Below are positions 35,801 through 43,694 of a DNA stretch of 64,000 bases, piece by piece. The notes under the pieces were generated by a model. It was given only the letters and a program-made list of their open reading frames with translations. It was not told the DNA's origin and did not search any database. How positions within the stretch are numbered: position 1 is the stretch's first letter; every line of letters starts with the position of its first letter. The DNA lies in contig CM036179.1 in the NCBI GenBank assembly GCA_020631735.1, forward strand, positions 26,217,063 to 26,281,062, read 5' to 3'. A program made the translations under genes and the position numbers. This stretch comes from Saccharum officinarum. Its lineage: Eukaryota; Streptophyta; Magnoliopsida; Poales; Poaceae.

Positions 35801-38546
35801 TGAGGCTTCCTCCCTTCAATGGGTGTTGGTGGGCGTCAATTGGATCCTTGCTTTAAAGACATTGTAAATCATGGCTGTTGTTGGCCACACTCGGCTCAAA
35901 ACTCGCCCAAATACAATCACTTGATAGTGGTGTTAGTTGGTGAACAACGACATGCTTTTGTTATGGGAGTGTTTTTTTATCCCCCCTTATGTGTTGTGTG
36001 GTGTCGTCCTTCACTCTTTTGTGCGTGTTGTTGTTGGTGACTTGGTGTTGTGCTGTCAGTGTACATACTCTGTTGTATCATCTTGACTGGTAATTTATAT
36101 TGCCACTCCAATGCAATATATTCAGGTGGGGAATTATTTTTTCCCCTGGGATCCCTTCAAAAAAAAAGATTAACCCAGGTGATTGTTTCTTGTTGAGTTG
36201 TTGTCATATATAGAGTCCACGCAATCCTCTGTGGACAATCCATAGGAAGTTGGCTAACCCTTTTAGGTGATATGAAGGCAAAAGCAGAAGCATTACCATG
36301 AGAGGACAGGGTCTTATCTAGAAGCTAATAGATAATTCAAATTGAAGTATTTCAGGAACTGCACAGAGGCCACTTTGCTAGTCTCCGAGGTTACACAGCC
36401 AGCGCATCTTAGTTCGAGCCCTGGTAGCCACTATTACCCACTAATTGCCTTCAATAAAGGCTAAGATGAGTTAAAACTAGTAAAAAAATTGAAGTATTTT
36501 GGAAAGCATTTTTTGTGTGCATATGTTATATGTTATGCTGGGATGGTAATGCGAGTGCTGTGCTGCATCGGGGTTCAGGTAACATATTGGCGCAACTGGA
36601 ACTTGAGGTGGATTGGTGCAGCAAGGAACCCAAAATACTAAATAATTTCTCAAGCTAGTTTGATTAGGTTTGTTGGATTGCTTAACCGGTTAAACCTCAC
36701 ATAGGGTATCAAGCTTGTTTGCTAGAATAGATCGGCTCTAACTAAAAGAACACTCAATAATGTCATATTCTTAAGAAACTAGGAAAGAAGTCAGAAGCCT
36801 CCTTTCATTTTTGATATAGTCATCTCTCTCTTTGGATAAGCTCACTCAAGCTAAAGTTTGTAGGGAAAACCCAATAGCAGCCAGGGAAACCTCAAAGTTA
36901 ACTATTGTGCTCCCAGCATCAGGGGTGCAAGATAGATATATAAGTAAAAATTATGTTTTCAGACTTAACTTTAATGTATTATTATAGTTATAGTTCGCAA
37001 TTTTATTTTTAGCTCACTTTCAGGTTACAGAGACAAGTTCTTTGTCAAAGTATATGCTGCGGCGTTCTATGTAGATTACTCACTTCGCCTTGATACTGAG
37101 CAATGGAAAGAAAAGATTGGTATTGAGAGCTTTGACGGTTCCTCTGTTTTTTACTCCATTTTTAAGGGTAAGAGATAACTATCAATTCCAAAATTTAAGG
37201 AATTGTAATATGTGCTAATGTTACTAGTTTATTTTGCAGCACCAGTTGTGAAATCATTGAGTATAATTCTTGTTAGAGCTGTTGATGGCAAGACCTTTGT
37301 GAATGCTCTAAATGATGTCATTGCTCGCCAAATAAAAAACCCAAATGCTGAGGAAGAATCTTCCCTGTCAACCTTGCAGAATACCTTTCTTGGGCGCAAT
37401 CTCAAACAGGGAACAAGCATATACTTAACTTGGCTTGAACCCAAAAGAATGCTGGTGAGTCAGAGTCAATTCTGTGAATATTATGAATCTTCGACGGTGT
37501 TTCATTCCTCAAAATTGAATATTGACTGTATAAACTATTTAGAAATAACAAACAACTATCCCACAATGAATACACTTCCATCGTACAAGAATTAGCAATG
37601 CTTCTAGTTCTATTAGGACTTGATACCTCAAGGTTGGAGCTCACTTTTGTCTGTACTGGTACTTCTGTCAGATCATTATCCAATGTGTAGCATTCCGTGG
37701 TAATGAGGCTAATGCCGTCACCTCTAACATAGAAAATAGTGGAATTCAAACAGTAAATATGACAATAGATGGTGGTTCGATTGGATAGGATTAAATGGAA
37801 ATGACCTGCTAACTTCTTTCCGTCATGTAAATTTATCTACATTACCTGGCCGAATAAAAGCTGGCATGCATTGGCCATTGCTTGTAGTATAGAGAGACCA
37901 ACAATTTAATAGTGCTTAGTTCACTAGTGGCACAAGAATTGACAACTTGTACAAGTCAGAAAAGCCAGACACATTGGCACCTTTTGTATCCAATGAAAAA
38001 AAGAAAATCTATATTTTAGTCTACTACTAGGATTCAAATCTTATTGGTTTTAACTGACTAGAGCAAACTTTTGTATACTGTAGACCTTAAAGATTAGTTG
38101 AGGTTTACAAAAAGCTTGAATTGCAACAAAGATTAACCGTAAAGCTGGAATTCTGTTTGTTCGTCAGATTTCCTTTTAATCTACTGATGGATTTATTCAA
38201 TTTTTGAAGTTTTTGAATATTTGACATTAAATTATATGTTTGTTAGTTACTGACAAAATGATCATTGCATTCTGGAAAAACTGTAACAACTCAAGTTTGT
38301 GAATAAATAAAAGTATGAAAATGGGGACTTGTAGAGATTTATGTAGAGTGAGCTCAATTTGAATGCTGTTAACTTTTATTGCTGTAGATCTCCATTTCCG
38401 AAAATCAAGATCCACGTCAAGTTGATGCAGAGATCGAATCTGCTACTGTTAATTATGCTCTATACGATGGCTTCTTTGGTAAATCCCCAGTGTCCCCATC
38501 TTTGAGATCATCTACAGCCCAATTGCTGGAAGCGCTTCTGCTTTAG
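23663..38546 (+). CDS. FAP3: Chalcone-isomerase-like fatty-acid-binding protein, plastid-targeted (5 exons)
   Basis: Exons are 23663-23855, 26856-26954, 37024-37167, 37240-37454 and 38388-38546 (TAG stop). All introns are GT-AG and the phases join without a break to 269 aa. Residues 1-60 are Ser/Ala/Arg-rich with few acids, as in a chloroplast transit peptide. The rest reads as the chalcone-isomerase fold: FVTEDTTNVKFP, GTGYRDKFFVKVYAAAFYVD, the strand-helix segment SLSIILVRAVDGKTFVNAL, the segment SIYLTWLEPKRML, and the C-terminal GFFGKSPVSPSLRSS. Known FAP proteins of this fold bind fatty acids in plastids and are not flavonoid enzymes. FAP3 is my best paralogue guess; the family is firmer than the number. 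Introns 1 and 2 are full of transposons, and all lie outside the splice sites. ATG 23663 is chosen because the frame upstream encodes atypical sequence across a poly-T run; 23672 (MASVV) is an alternative. Confidence 0.85.
24770..25580 (-). pseudogene. Remnant of a transposon ORF1-type protein (intron 1)
   Basis: Three minus-strand frames (25579-25397, 25407-25186, 25195-24968) read in order as pieces of one decayed protein. They include ISGKPLPSFLGTGTVVGATQ, GVLNMEQFPY and an acidic stretch ending PLEIDPNEQDDYGN. I associate this with the DUF4283/zinc-knuckle ORF1-type proteins repeated in grass genomes, from memory. It lies antisense in intron 1 of the FAP3-like gene and breaks off where the RTE LINE fragment begins. 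Confidence 0.4.
25601..26187 (+). mobile_element. 5'-truncated LINE, RTE clade, with (TTG)n tail
   Basis: A plus-strand frame (ending TGA at 26058-26060) encodes a C-terminal reverse-transcriptase region: GKFYRTAIRPAMLYGAECW, MRMLRWCCGHTRRDRVRND, HRLRWFGHVQRRPPEAPV and RGRPKLTWDESVKRDLKEW. These are characteristic of plant RTE-type LINEs. About 130 bases downstream the sequence ends in a TTG run (26167-26187), the usual RTE 3' tail. Palm-domain motifs are absent, so it is dead on arrival. It sits in intron 1 in the gene's orientation. Confidence 0.75.
26544..26677 (+). mobile_element. tRNA-derived SINE, 5'-truncated, 134 bp
   Basis: It is flanked by a perfect 16-bp duplication AACCAATCATCTAGCT (26528-26543, 26678-26693). 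It contains the polymerase III B-box GGTTCGAAGCC and ends in a T run. It is a shorter copy, in opposite orientation, of the SINE at 32861-33038, and lies in intron 1 just upstream of exon 2. Confidence 0.82.
26856..26954 (+). CDS. FAP3: FAP3-like exon 2
   Basis: Acceptor ..TTCTCTGTAG and donor G|GTATAT. It encodes VGDAFVTEDTTNVKFPRELT and the following residues to VGT. The 99 bases keep phase (1 to 1), so skipping it would not change the frame. Confidence 0.85.
27084..27435 (+). repeat. 5' LTR of the intronic copia element
   Basis: TGATGGATAAG...GACTAACA with a TATA box TATAAATATG at 27281-27290. It reiterates 'taggacagca' in its U3 part (27173-27240). Confidence 0.92.
27438..27450 (+). other. 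Primer-binding site of the intronic copia element
   Basis: TGGTATCCGAGCC starts two bases inside the 5' LTR. It resembles the initiator tRNA-Met site of plant copia elements, with a variant C in place of A. Confidence 0.8.
27584..31579 (+). CDS. Copia gag-pol polyprotein, stopped in reverse transcriptase
   Basis: An open frame of 1,331 aa. Residues 1-90 are Ala/Arg/Glu-rich. A gag capsid-like region follows, then a CCHC zinc knuckle (CYNCGKLGHWAKDC, about residue 446). The protease motif DTGATHHMTG is near 526. The integrase has its His/Cys finger, then core motifs DDMSRYMW, DNGGEF and QNGVVERRN (about 715-830). A Pro/Ser-rich linker lies near 980-1040. Reverse transcriptase carries an intact YVDDLV (about 1288). 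The frame ends at TAG 31577-31579 just after FYLGIEVH, where copia pol normally continues. The same frame stays open past this stop to 31849, so the stop is probably one point mutation in an otherwise fresh copy. Confidence 0.92.
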   Translation: MSAGQSQGSVASSARRRQEADLAAAEKRERAAADAAAAAARASRLAAAELAAARAEVEAAAAADASRAAAAEVEVLRGSNSSSIAVDDSADADLELLEREASRGRAAQWAAVHAHERGGSPDRRRHAGGAPEGGAHGGGAPGGGAHGGGGRVDGERGLHRQRGSLSPVRYRGHHEYQAVVRDVGPGGGWPTLTKTNYVEWAAVMRVKLQVRHMWDAVRYGDVDYDQDRRALDALIAAVPPEMQFSLTSKRTAKEAWDAIAAARIGSDRARKSTLQALRKEWENLAFKPGEDVDDFALRLNTLLQKLVQFGDDTYGEERAVEKLFRCVPEKYKQMARSIESLLDLSTMTIEEALGRLKVVDSDEPQRLSGPVTIGEKLLLTREQWAAGQGDRKKGEPSSTTGSRKRGKRGKPRKDAQAGARGRAEGDDRGGAQGGAAGKQKPARGDPCYNCGKLGHWAKDCRQPRRGQAHVAQAEEEEQPALFIAHASIELPPAAPAATALLHLDEPKAHALLDDSSGNDKADGWCLDTGATHHMTGRREFFTELDPSVRGTVKFGDASAVEIKGVGSVVFVAKTGEHRLLTGVYYIPALRNSIISLGQLDESGSRVEIEHGVLRIWDHRHRLLVKVNRSNRLYVLHAQVAQPLCLAARRDDDAWRWHERFGHLNFEALRQLGSKDMVRGMPHVDHVEQFCDTCVLTKLRRLPFPRQASFRAKEKLELVHGDLCGPVTPATPGGRRYFLLLVDDMSRYMWAVLLDAKAAAADAIKRLQAAAEAECGRKLRVLRTDNGGEFTAAEFAAYCADEGIHRHFSAPYTPQQNGVVERRNQTVVATARALLKQRGMPAIYWGEAVMTAVHLLNRSPTKALDDKTPYEAWHGRKPAVSHLRVFGCLAFVKELNHVGKLDDRSTPGVFIGYAEGSKAYRVLDPATRRVRITRDVVFDEGRSWTWGKMVDDGSTPTTSDFVVDYVHFKEAGGASSSSSPSSPTPPPRSPPPPASPSPPPPPAPASPPPAPPATPRSPTLDPTSSGSAPATSAHDEQRTVEFATPLSNDEDRIDAYHGGEPLRYRTVDNLLGEQPVPGLAQHDFEAELHLAQDDGEPRSFAEAERDAAWRAAMQMEMDAVERNKTWELADLPAGHHAISLKWVFKLKKDETGEVIKHKARLVARGFVQQEGIDFDDAFAPVARMESVRLLLALAAQEGWRVYHMDVKSAFLNGDLKEEVYVHQPPGFAIPGKEGKVLRLRKALYGLRQAPRAWNAKLDSTLKGMGFEQSPHEAAIYRRGSGGKTLLVGVYVDDLVITDTKEVEIEAFKEKMRATFQMSDLGPLSFYLGIEVH
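31580..32415 (+). pseudogene. Remainder of copia pol: connection and RNase H, frameshifted
   Basis: After the TAG the original frame continues (AYAKRIVELGG, RRIVGSLRYLVHTRPDLAF) to about 31808. There one base appears to be missing and the reading moves to the frame ending TAG 32413-32415. That frame encodes RNase H: GYSDSDHAGD, STSGTLFFLG, SSCEAEYIAA, VDSKSALALAKNP and the C-terminal QLADFLTKSLG. All RNase H residues I can recognise are present. With the upstream TAG this makes two separate lesions in a young element. Confidence 0.85.
32424..32788 (+). repeat. 3' LTR of the intronic copia element
   Basis: Same as the 5' LTR except for four substitutions and one extra 13-bp unit at about 32581-32606. 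It begins directly after the polypurine tract (32414-32423). Confidence 0.92.
32861..33038 (-). mobile_element. tRNA-derived SINE, full-length-like, 178 bp
   Basis: It is flanked by an 18-bp duplication AAGTAYTGGATTTATGAT with one mismatch (32843-32860, 33039-33056). On the minus strand it begins GGGCAGGCCTGGTGCAGTTGG (A-box-like) and then carries GGGTTCGAAGCC (B-box), an internal hairpin around 'ccgcagaaattctgcgg', and a terminal run. It lies in intron 2 in inverted orientation to the copy at 26544. Confidence 0.85.
33057..34150 (+). other. Intron 2 sequence of the FAP3-like gene
   Basis: AT-rich intronic DNA without recognisable repeats or frames. Confidence 0.5.
34156..34503 (+). repeat. 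Solo LTR, 348 bp, in intron 2
   Basis: It starts TGTTATGATCGG, ends GCATATCA and is flanked by TCAAC on both sides (34151-34155, 34504-34508). It has a TATA-like 'tatatatactctg' (about 34285) and a GC-rich right half. Strand is inferred from the TATA position. No internal domain adjoins it. Confidence 0.7.
34679..36167 (+). mobile_element. Poly(A)-tailed retroposon, 1.49 kb, no recognised frame
   Basis: It is bounded by a perfect 13-bp duplication GATTAACCCAGGT (34666-34678, 36168-36180) and ends in nine A residues, the marks of LINE-machinery insertion. The 5' third is GC-rich and the 3' end AT/GT-rich ('gttgttggtgacttgg'). Open frames to 136 aa (34723-35133) show no reverse transcriptase. 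It may be a non-autonomous L1-type derivative or a processed transcript; I cannot name the source. Confidence 0.75.
36353..36485 (+). mobile_element. Second SINE family, 133 bp
   Basis: It is flanked by AAATTGAAGTATTT (36339-36352, 36486-36499). It contains a B-box-like AGTTCGAGCCC and an A-rich 3' end. Its sequence differs from the two SINEs above, so it represents another family. Confidence 0.6.
37024..37167 (+). CDS. FAP3: FAP3-like exon 3
   Basis: Acceptor ..CTCACTTTCAG, donor G|GTAAGA. It encodes YRDKFFVKVYAAAFYVD and IESFDGSSVFYSIFK. It is 144 bases with phase 1 to 1, followed by a 72-base intron. Confidence 0.88.
37240..37454 (+). CDS. FAP3: FAP3-like exon 4
   Basis: Acceptor ..TTTTGCAG, donor CTG|GTGAGT. 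It encodes PVVKSLSIILVRAVDGKTF through LTWLEPKRML and ends in phase 0. Confidence 0.88.
37455..38387 (+). other. Intron 4 of the FAP3-like gene
   Basis: 933 bases, AT-rich, GT-AG. I see no transposon with recognisable ends. Confidence 0.6.
38388..38546 (+). CDS. FAP3: FAP3-like exon 5 with stop
   Basis: Acceptor ..TTTATTGCTGTAG. It encodes ISISENQDPRQVDAEIESAT, then ALYDGFFGKSPVSPSLRSST and a Leu-rich C-terminus. TAG stop at 38544-38546. Confidence 0.87.
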   Translation: MSISENQDPRQVDAEIESATVNYALYDGFFGKSPVSPSLRSSTAQLLEALLL

Positions 38547-39370
38547 AAGTGACAATTCAGTCGGTGGTTCCAGCAACGGTTAGTAGGAGTGGTTATTTCC
38601 CTTCATTCTCTCTTTTTTCCCAAGGGAACACAAGACGTGCTGGGGATGTTCATGATCATAGTTCCCATAAAGTAGTTCCCATAAAGGAAATTAATTTAAT
38701 TATTATAGAGTTCATATGTAACATTTTTGTCATCCTGATGAAATATGGTGAATTGTCACGCCCTTGTGTTGATATTATGCTTGGCGGATTGCTTTACATT
38801 CCATCATTCAACTTGCCTAGCCCAACTTGTTCTGTGGAAATGGATTTTTCATGGGCAGTAGAAACTATTGACTGCCCTTGGAAATTGATTTTCAGGGGCG
38901 GTTAATGTTGTGAACCACACCTGAAAAATGATTCACATTTTTGAAAGTTTCACGGCAATTTTGAAAGATCTCATTTCCTGCCAATTTCATCAAATTCAGT
39001 CCATGCCACTTGTATGATACCAATATAGTATAAACTTAGTGACATATTGTATATTTAGTAATTTAGTCGGAATCATCACGATTATTTCATATACGTCAAC
39101 ATCTAACATTCCAATTGATGAACATACATATGCAGCACATTGTACATCAATTTTAATTAACAGTTGTCACTAACTTTTCTCACTCACAAAGAAGTCGCAG
39201 TCTTTGCTCTTTCTTTGCTAATGTGCAATTAACATAGAAGAAAATGCAATTGCAATGAATAAGACGTGTAGGATGAACTGATGTTGCCTAGAATGTAGCT
39301 CCGTTAAGGTGGCAAGCCATTTTAGGAATCGAAATGATTGCAATGTCTACGCCTCACAATCAATCTCGAA
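38547..39370. other. Downstream sequence with a CACTA-like hairpin fragment
   Basis: At about 38888-38930 'attttcaggggcggtt' and 'aaccacacctgaaaaat' form an inverted repeat around 'aatgttgtg', a layout I associate with subterminal regions of grass CACTA elements. The plus-strand frame 38549-38905 has no domain. Confidence 0.35.
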
Positions 39371-39379
39371 GGCCCACAT

Positions 39380-39585
39380 GGGCGCATGGGCCAGGTTGGT
39401 TGGCTGGCCAGGGGGCGGGGCGCGCGTGGGTGCTACAACTGCGGTTTTCACCGTCAGGTCTTATAGATTTCAACGCTGTTTTTTCTCCCGAACCGACGGT
39501 GAAAAGGATTCTCGGCGGTCAGTACCGGTTTTAATAATACCGTCAGGTGAAAATTCCGTTAGTAAAAACAATTTATGTAGCAGTG
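39380..39585 (+). mobile_element. CACTA transposon terminus (remnant)
   Basis: The segment ends ..TGTAGCAGTG, the reverse complement of a CACTG-type CACTA terminus. It holds repeated subterminal words (ccgtcaggt twice, ccggttt, accgacggtgaaaa). No opposite end was found in the neighbourhood. Confidence 0.45.
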
Positions 39586-39965
39586 ATTGAGTGTCATCCG
39601 TTGCTCATGCCGTGCTCTGTCTGATAGCCCTTCCGTGCTCAAAAGTTCACTTGTTAGTAGTGTGTTCCTTCGTATGCGTACCAATACATATTACATAATA
39701 TTCTATAGGGTGTTGGAAAGAACTGCTTTTGTTTTGGTCAACTTAATATTTTTGTAATTTGCTTGGCCGGTAATTGTAACTTCATTTCTTATTGTTAGTA
39801 TCATAGATCTGCTTTAGTACTGCATGCACATATTTGGATAAAATAGGATATAGGATCAAGGTTCTCCTAGTATCCCATCAATTTACATATTACGTATATT
39901 TACATATTCAGCTTTCCGTTGTTGGCCGTCACTATGAAGAGCCTAGAAAAAGACTAGGAAGGACG

Positions 39966-40640
39966 TCATGCTACTTGTAGCACCGTAGAGAAGACGTTGT
40001 AACGGCACACCGGGCATGTCGAGTGGTCGCGCAGCCACAAGTCAATGCACTGCTGGTGGAACATGTGCAGGCACCCCGGCAGCCGCTTCAGCATTTCCCC
40101 CTTCTCCACCTCGGCTAGACACACCGCGCACTCCGACGCGCCGTCCGGCTCCGGCCGCTTGACGTCCTCCTGCTCGTACGCCGGGATGTCGTCCACGGCG
40201 ACCACCCGCGCCCCACCCCGCACCGGCGGCTCCCGCGCGAGCACGTAGATGGCAGCATGGCCTTCTTGTCGTCCTTGCACCACGAACCGTGGCAAAGAAC
40301 CAGAGGCGGCAGAAGCGCCGCCGCTGCTCCGGTGCCGCAGCCGGGCTCGCGCCGTGCGCGCGCACCGGCACGGCAGGCAGAGCAGCCAGGCGAGGCCGCG
40401 CAGAGGCGAGCGCAGGAACCGCCCCAGCGCGGACCACGGGAAGAGCGCGCCGCAGATGGCAGGGTAGACGCAGGCGCTGATGCTGACCCAGAAGACGAAG
40501 AAGATGGAGAGCGTGACCATGTCGCTCGTGCCGTGGGGCTTCCGCGCGTGCCGGATGAGCGAGTTGATCAGGAGGCCCGTGCCGCCGATGCACACCGCGT
40601 TGGCGATGGCCAGCCCGAACAAGCGGACGAAGCAATCCAT
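39966..40640 (-). CDS. RING-H2 finger E3 ubiquitin ligase, ATL-type membrane protein
   Basis: A single-exon frame of 224 aa with ATG at 40640-40638 and TGA at 39968-39966. Hydrophobic segments at about residues 5-27 and 41-66 predict two membrane spans near the N-terminus. A basic stretch follows (about 91-104). The RING-H2 finger is at 171-212: C171, C174, C190, H192, H195, C198, C209, C212, fitting C-X2-C-X15-C-X-H-X2-H-X2-C-X10-C-X2-C. The Pro before the third Cys and the Trp after the fourth (W202) are typical of ATL proteins. Such proteins transfer ubiquitin from E2 enzymes to membrane-associated or nearby targets, often in stress signalling; the substrate here is unknown. It stands tail to tail with the FAP3-like gene. 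A broken relative is at 6966-7435. Confidence 0.88.
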   Translation of the reverse strand: MDCFVRLFGLAIANAVCIGGTGLLINSLIRHARKPHGTSDMVTLSIFFVFWVSISACVYPAICGALFPWSALGRFLRSPLRGLAWLLCLPCRCARTARARLRHRSSGGASAASGSLPRFVVQGRQEGHAAIYVLAREPPVRGGARVVAVDDIPAYEQEDVKRPEPDGASECAVCLAEVEKGEMLKRLPGCLHMFHQQCIDLWLRDHSTCPVCRYNVFSTVLQVA

Positions 40641-41238
40641 GGCTGTACAGCGTACACCCGAGATGCTGAAGCTGAACCGGTTGCCTGCCTCGCGACCAAG
40701 CTAGTACAGTTGCACTGGATTACTAGAGCGTGTGCGTAGGATGATAAGGGAGGTGGGGCTCAAAAGTATCTTACGGGGAATTTCCGAGCTCCTTACTCTC
40801 CGTGTGCTCGCGAAATGTTGAAAGAGATGGGTTAGACTTGAAACCGTGTTGTTTCTCAAGTCAACTGCTTGGTTTGTGCAGGCGGAAACAACCTCAGAGA
40901 GCGAACGAACCAAACACTTGACCTTCGATATTCTGTCTTGACTCGATTGTTAGCGAGTCATTTTATATGGTCCCTCATCCAACAGATTGGTTTGCATCGA
41001 TTTCAATTTCAAGAACTGTATATCACCACGTCGATTTTCAATTTATCTTTCACAATCACCGTAGATTCCGTAGAAAATAGAGAAAATGGAGAAAAAAAAA
41101 TCGATAGCTGTAACCCAATTGAGTCTTTTGTCGTCCATATATATGTTCTGGATTTGGGGTTGTTGCATGCTATCCCTACGATAGAACAGGCAATAACTGT
41201 GGGTCGCCTTAGAATCAACGCTCATAAGTTTATAGCTA
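40641..41238. other. Upstream flank of the RING-H2 gene
   Basis: AT-rich DNA between the gene start and the large hAT. No TATA box or repeat could be placed with confidence. Confidence 0.4.
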
Positions 41239-41829
41239 CCGGTTCGCATAGATGGCCATCGGGCCGGCCCGGCACGGCACGACACGGGCACGGCCCGCAG
41301 GGTGTCGGCCTGGCATGGCACGCCGTGCCTCTCAAGCCGTGCCATTGCGTGCCTCGTGCTTGGCCTTCGGCCTAAGCACGGGCCTGCGGGCCGAAATTCA
41401 TGCCGTGCCGGTCCATTAAGCACGGCCAAAACAGCAGACTGTGCTAGCCCACAGCCCGGTGACCTCAAAACACATAAAAACAGCTCAACATTCACTTATC
41501 AAATTTGAAATATGTTTTCATAGAAAAGTTACAAATATGGTCATCATGAGAGATTGAATTCTCACAACACAAGTCACAAACTCACAAGTCACAACTCAGA
41601 CAAAAGAACAATGCACAGAGAATTTAAAAGATAACTAAGCTGTGTGCAATGTTGCCTCATTAAAAACCTTTCTAGGTAAAACTCGCCCTTGTGAGAAACC
41701 CTAGAAAGAAAAGTCTTAAAACATTGTTCAAAGGTTCACAGATCACAGATACAGATAATGACAGATCACTCCTCAACTCTCAACTCTCGAGACACTAAGT
41801 ACTAGCGGAAGCAGAAGCCACAGATGTAT

Positions 41830-43689
41830 CAGCCGAATGAGCCTCAGATGCATTTTCAATTTCTTCAACAAGATAGAGATTCTTGAAGGAGTCTTTCAAC
41901 TCTTAGTTGTCAACAACATGCTGCAGTCTTCTTCCAACTTCCAATCCTTTATGCAAGTCAGCATCTCCACAGTTTCAGACAACAAGCGTCGTCGCCGCTC
42001 TTCAATTATCCTTCCTATCAAGCTGAAACATGATTTTGAAGAGATAGTAGAAACAGAAACAGACATAATATCTCTTGCCATTATAGATAGGATAAGAAAG
42101 GTAAGTTTGTGGTCAGGCCACCAGAGAAGCAAATCGAAGTCATCCTCATATGCAGTGACATTATCACTGTCCAGGTAAGCTATGAGCTCACAATCAGCAG
42201 CAGAAGCAGATTGAGATGAAGTGGGGGCAGCGGTAGGGAAGGACCAACAACACCAGATGATCCAGGGCCTCCAAATATTTTTCCCTATGCCTGTTTTTTC
42301 TTACATGTATGGCTTGCAGGATGTGTAGGCCTTTGAGTCCTAGCTGCACAAAATTTTCTGTCATACTTGGCAAACAACTTGTAAATTTTAGTTTTAATAT
42401 TAACATAATATGAACTGTAATTAACACCAATGTTCTCTTTAAGTATTTGTAGGAGATTAAACAAACCTCCCAACTTAGCTCTAGCATCAAGAATGAAAGC
42501 AAATGAATATAATAGAGGTATATTTTTCCCAGTATTTAAGGAGTTTAAGCTTCATAGGATAGACAACCGCTATTAGATTTTGATCTTTTTCACTTTCATG
42601 CAAATGAACAACAATGTCTAGCAGATGGTGTAAAATAAGTGGGCTAGTTGGATAGTAAACACCAGAAAAACAACTGTTGATTCATAAAATATTTATAGAA
42701 ATTCCAATATCTTTTCAGCTATATGCCAATGCCTTGCAGTCAACAATGTGGAGCCATAATTTGCATTAATGAACACAGAAAAAACATCATTATATGAAAG
42801 CAAGTGTTTAAGCATAAGGTATGTAGCATTCCATCTAACATCCATATCCAAGCCAAACTTTCTAGGTCTAACACCCTGAGTATTACAGTAGTTCTTAAAC
42901 ATGGCAATTCTTTGATTAGAGGAATTTAAGAAGTTAATAGCAGTTCTAAAGTCTTATGTGTAAGGTTTGAACCTCTTTAAACTAGATTTTACAATCAGAT
43001 TAATGATATGACAAGCACAACGTTGATGCACAAGAGTATAAGTACGCTGATTAGGATTTAAAGGATCAGGTGAAGGATCAGAACCCAAGTAACATGCAAA
43101 TATAGGTGTCAAAGTATCCATTGGCTTAGCATTAGAAGAAGCATTGTCTAGAGTTACAGAAAAAATCTTGTCAATCAAACCAAATTCCTCAACCACACAA
43201 GCAATTTTTTCAACAATATTTTCACTAGTATGTTTCACCTCAATCAACCTCAGACCAATTACCTTTTTCTGTAACTCCCAATCAACACTCACATAATGAG
43301 CAACTACACTAATATAGTCCTCCTTAGCATTATCAGAACAAATATCTGATGTTAAAGCAACAGATGAAGCACCAGCCAAAACATGATTCTTAAGTATATT
43401 ACGACATTCAGTACATAGCTTACTAAGATCTCTAGTGGTGGTCTATCTAGAAACCTTAGTAAACCTAGGATTATGAGCACAAACAATGTACTCCTCTCAT
43501 GCATTTGTCTCACCAATACCCAACGACAAATCAAACCTAGCAATCAAACGGCAAAGTTCAGATCTAGCAACCTCAGGTTTATAGTCCTAGTTATGCATAG
43601 AACCATTAGGATTGTAAGCTATCTTAGACTGAACCCTAGCACGTTGATCAGTTTTTTGCCTACAAGATTTCTAGTGCCTCTTCAAGTGA
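41830..43689 (-). pseudogene. hAT transposase, main part and C-terminal dimerisation domain
   Basis: Minus-strand pieces in order: HLKRH (second half of the BED zinc finger) next to the copia insertion, then 43379-42954 (LTSDICSDNAKEDYISVVAH, FSVTLDNASSN, HQRCACHIINLIVKSSLK), 42902-42693 (RWNATYLMLKH), and 42132-41896 with the hAT C-terminal dimerisation domain (LLLWWPDHKLTFLILSIMARD, SKSCFSLIGRIIEERRRRLL). Stops and frameshifts interrupt it, notably across 42230-42560, so it is inactive even apart from the insertion. Confidence 0.85.
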
Positions 43690-43694
43690 CCAGT
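43690..43694. other. Target duplication (left) of the SIRE-type copia
   Basis: CCAGT, repeated at 56603-56607. It falls inside the hAT BED zinc-finger codons, just before the HLKRH histidines. Confidence 0.9.

Noticed and set aside
39966..40739. Alternative frames over the RING-H2 gene (197 aa minus, 160 aa plus)
   Set aside because: Shadows; only the 224-aa frame carries hydrophobic segments and a complete RING-H2 pattern.
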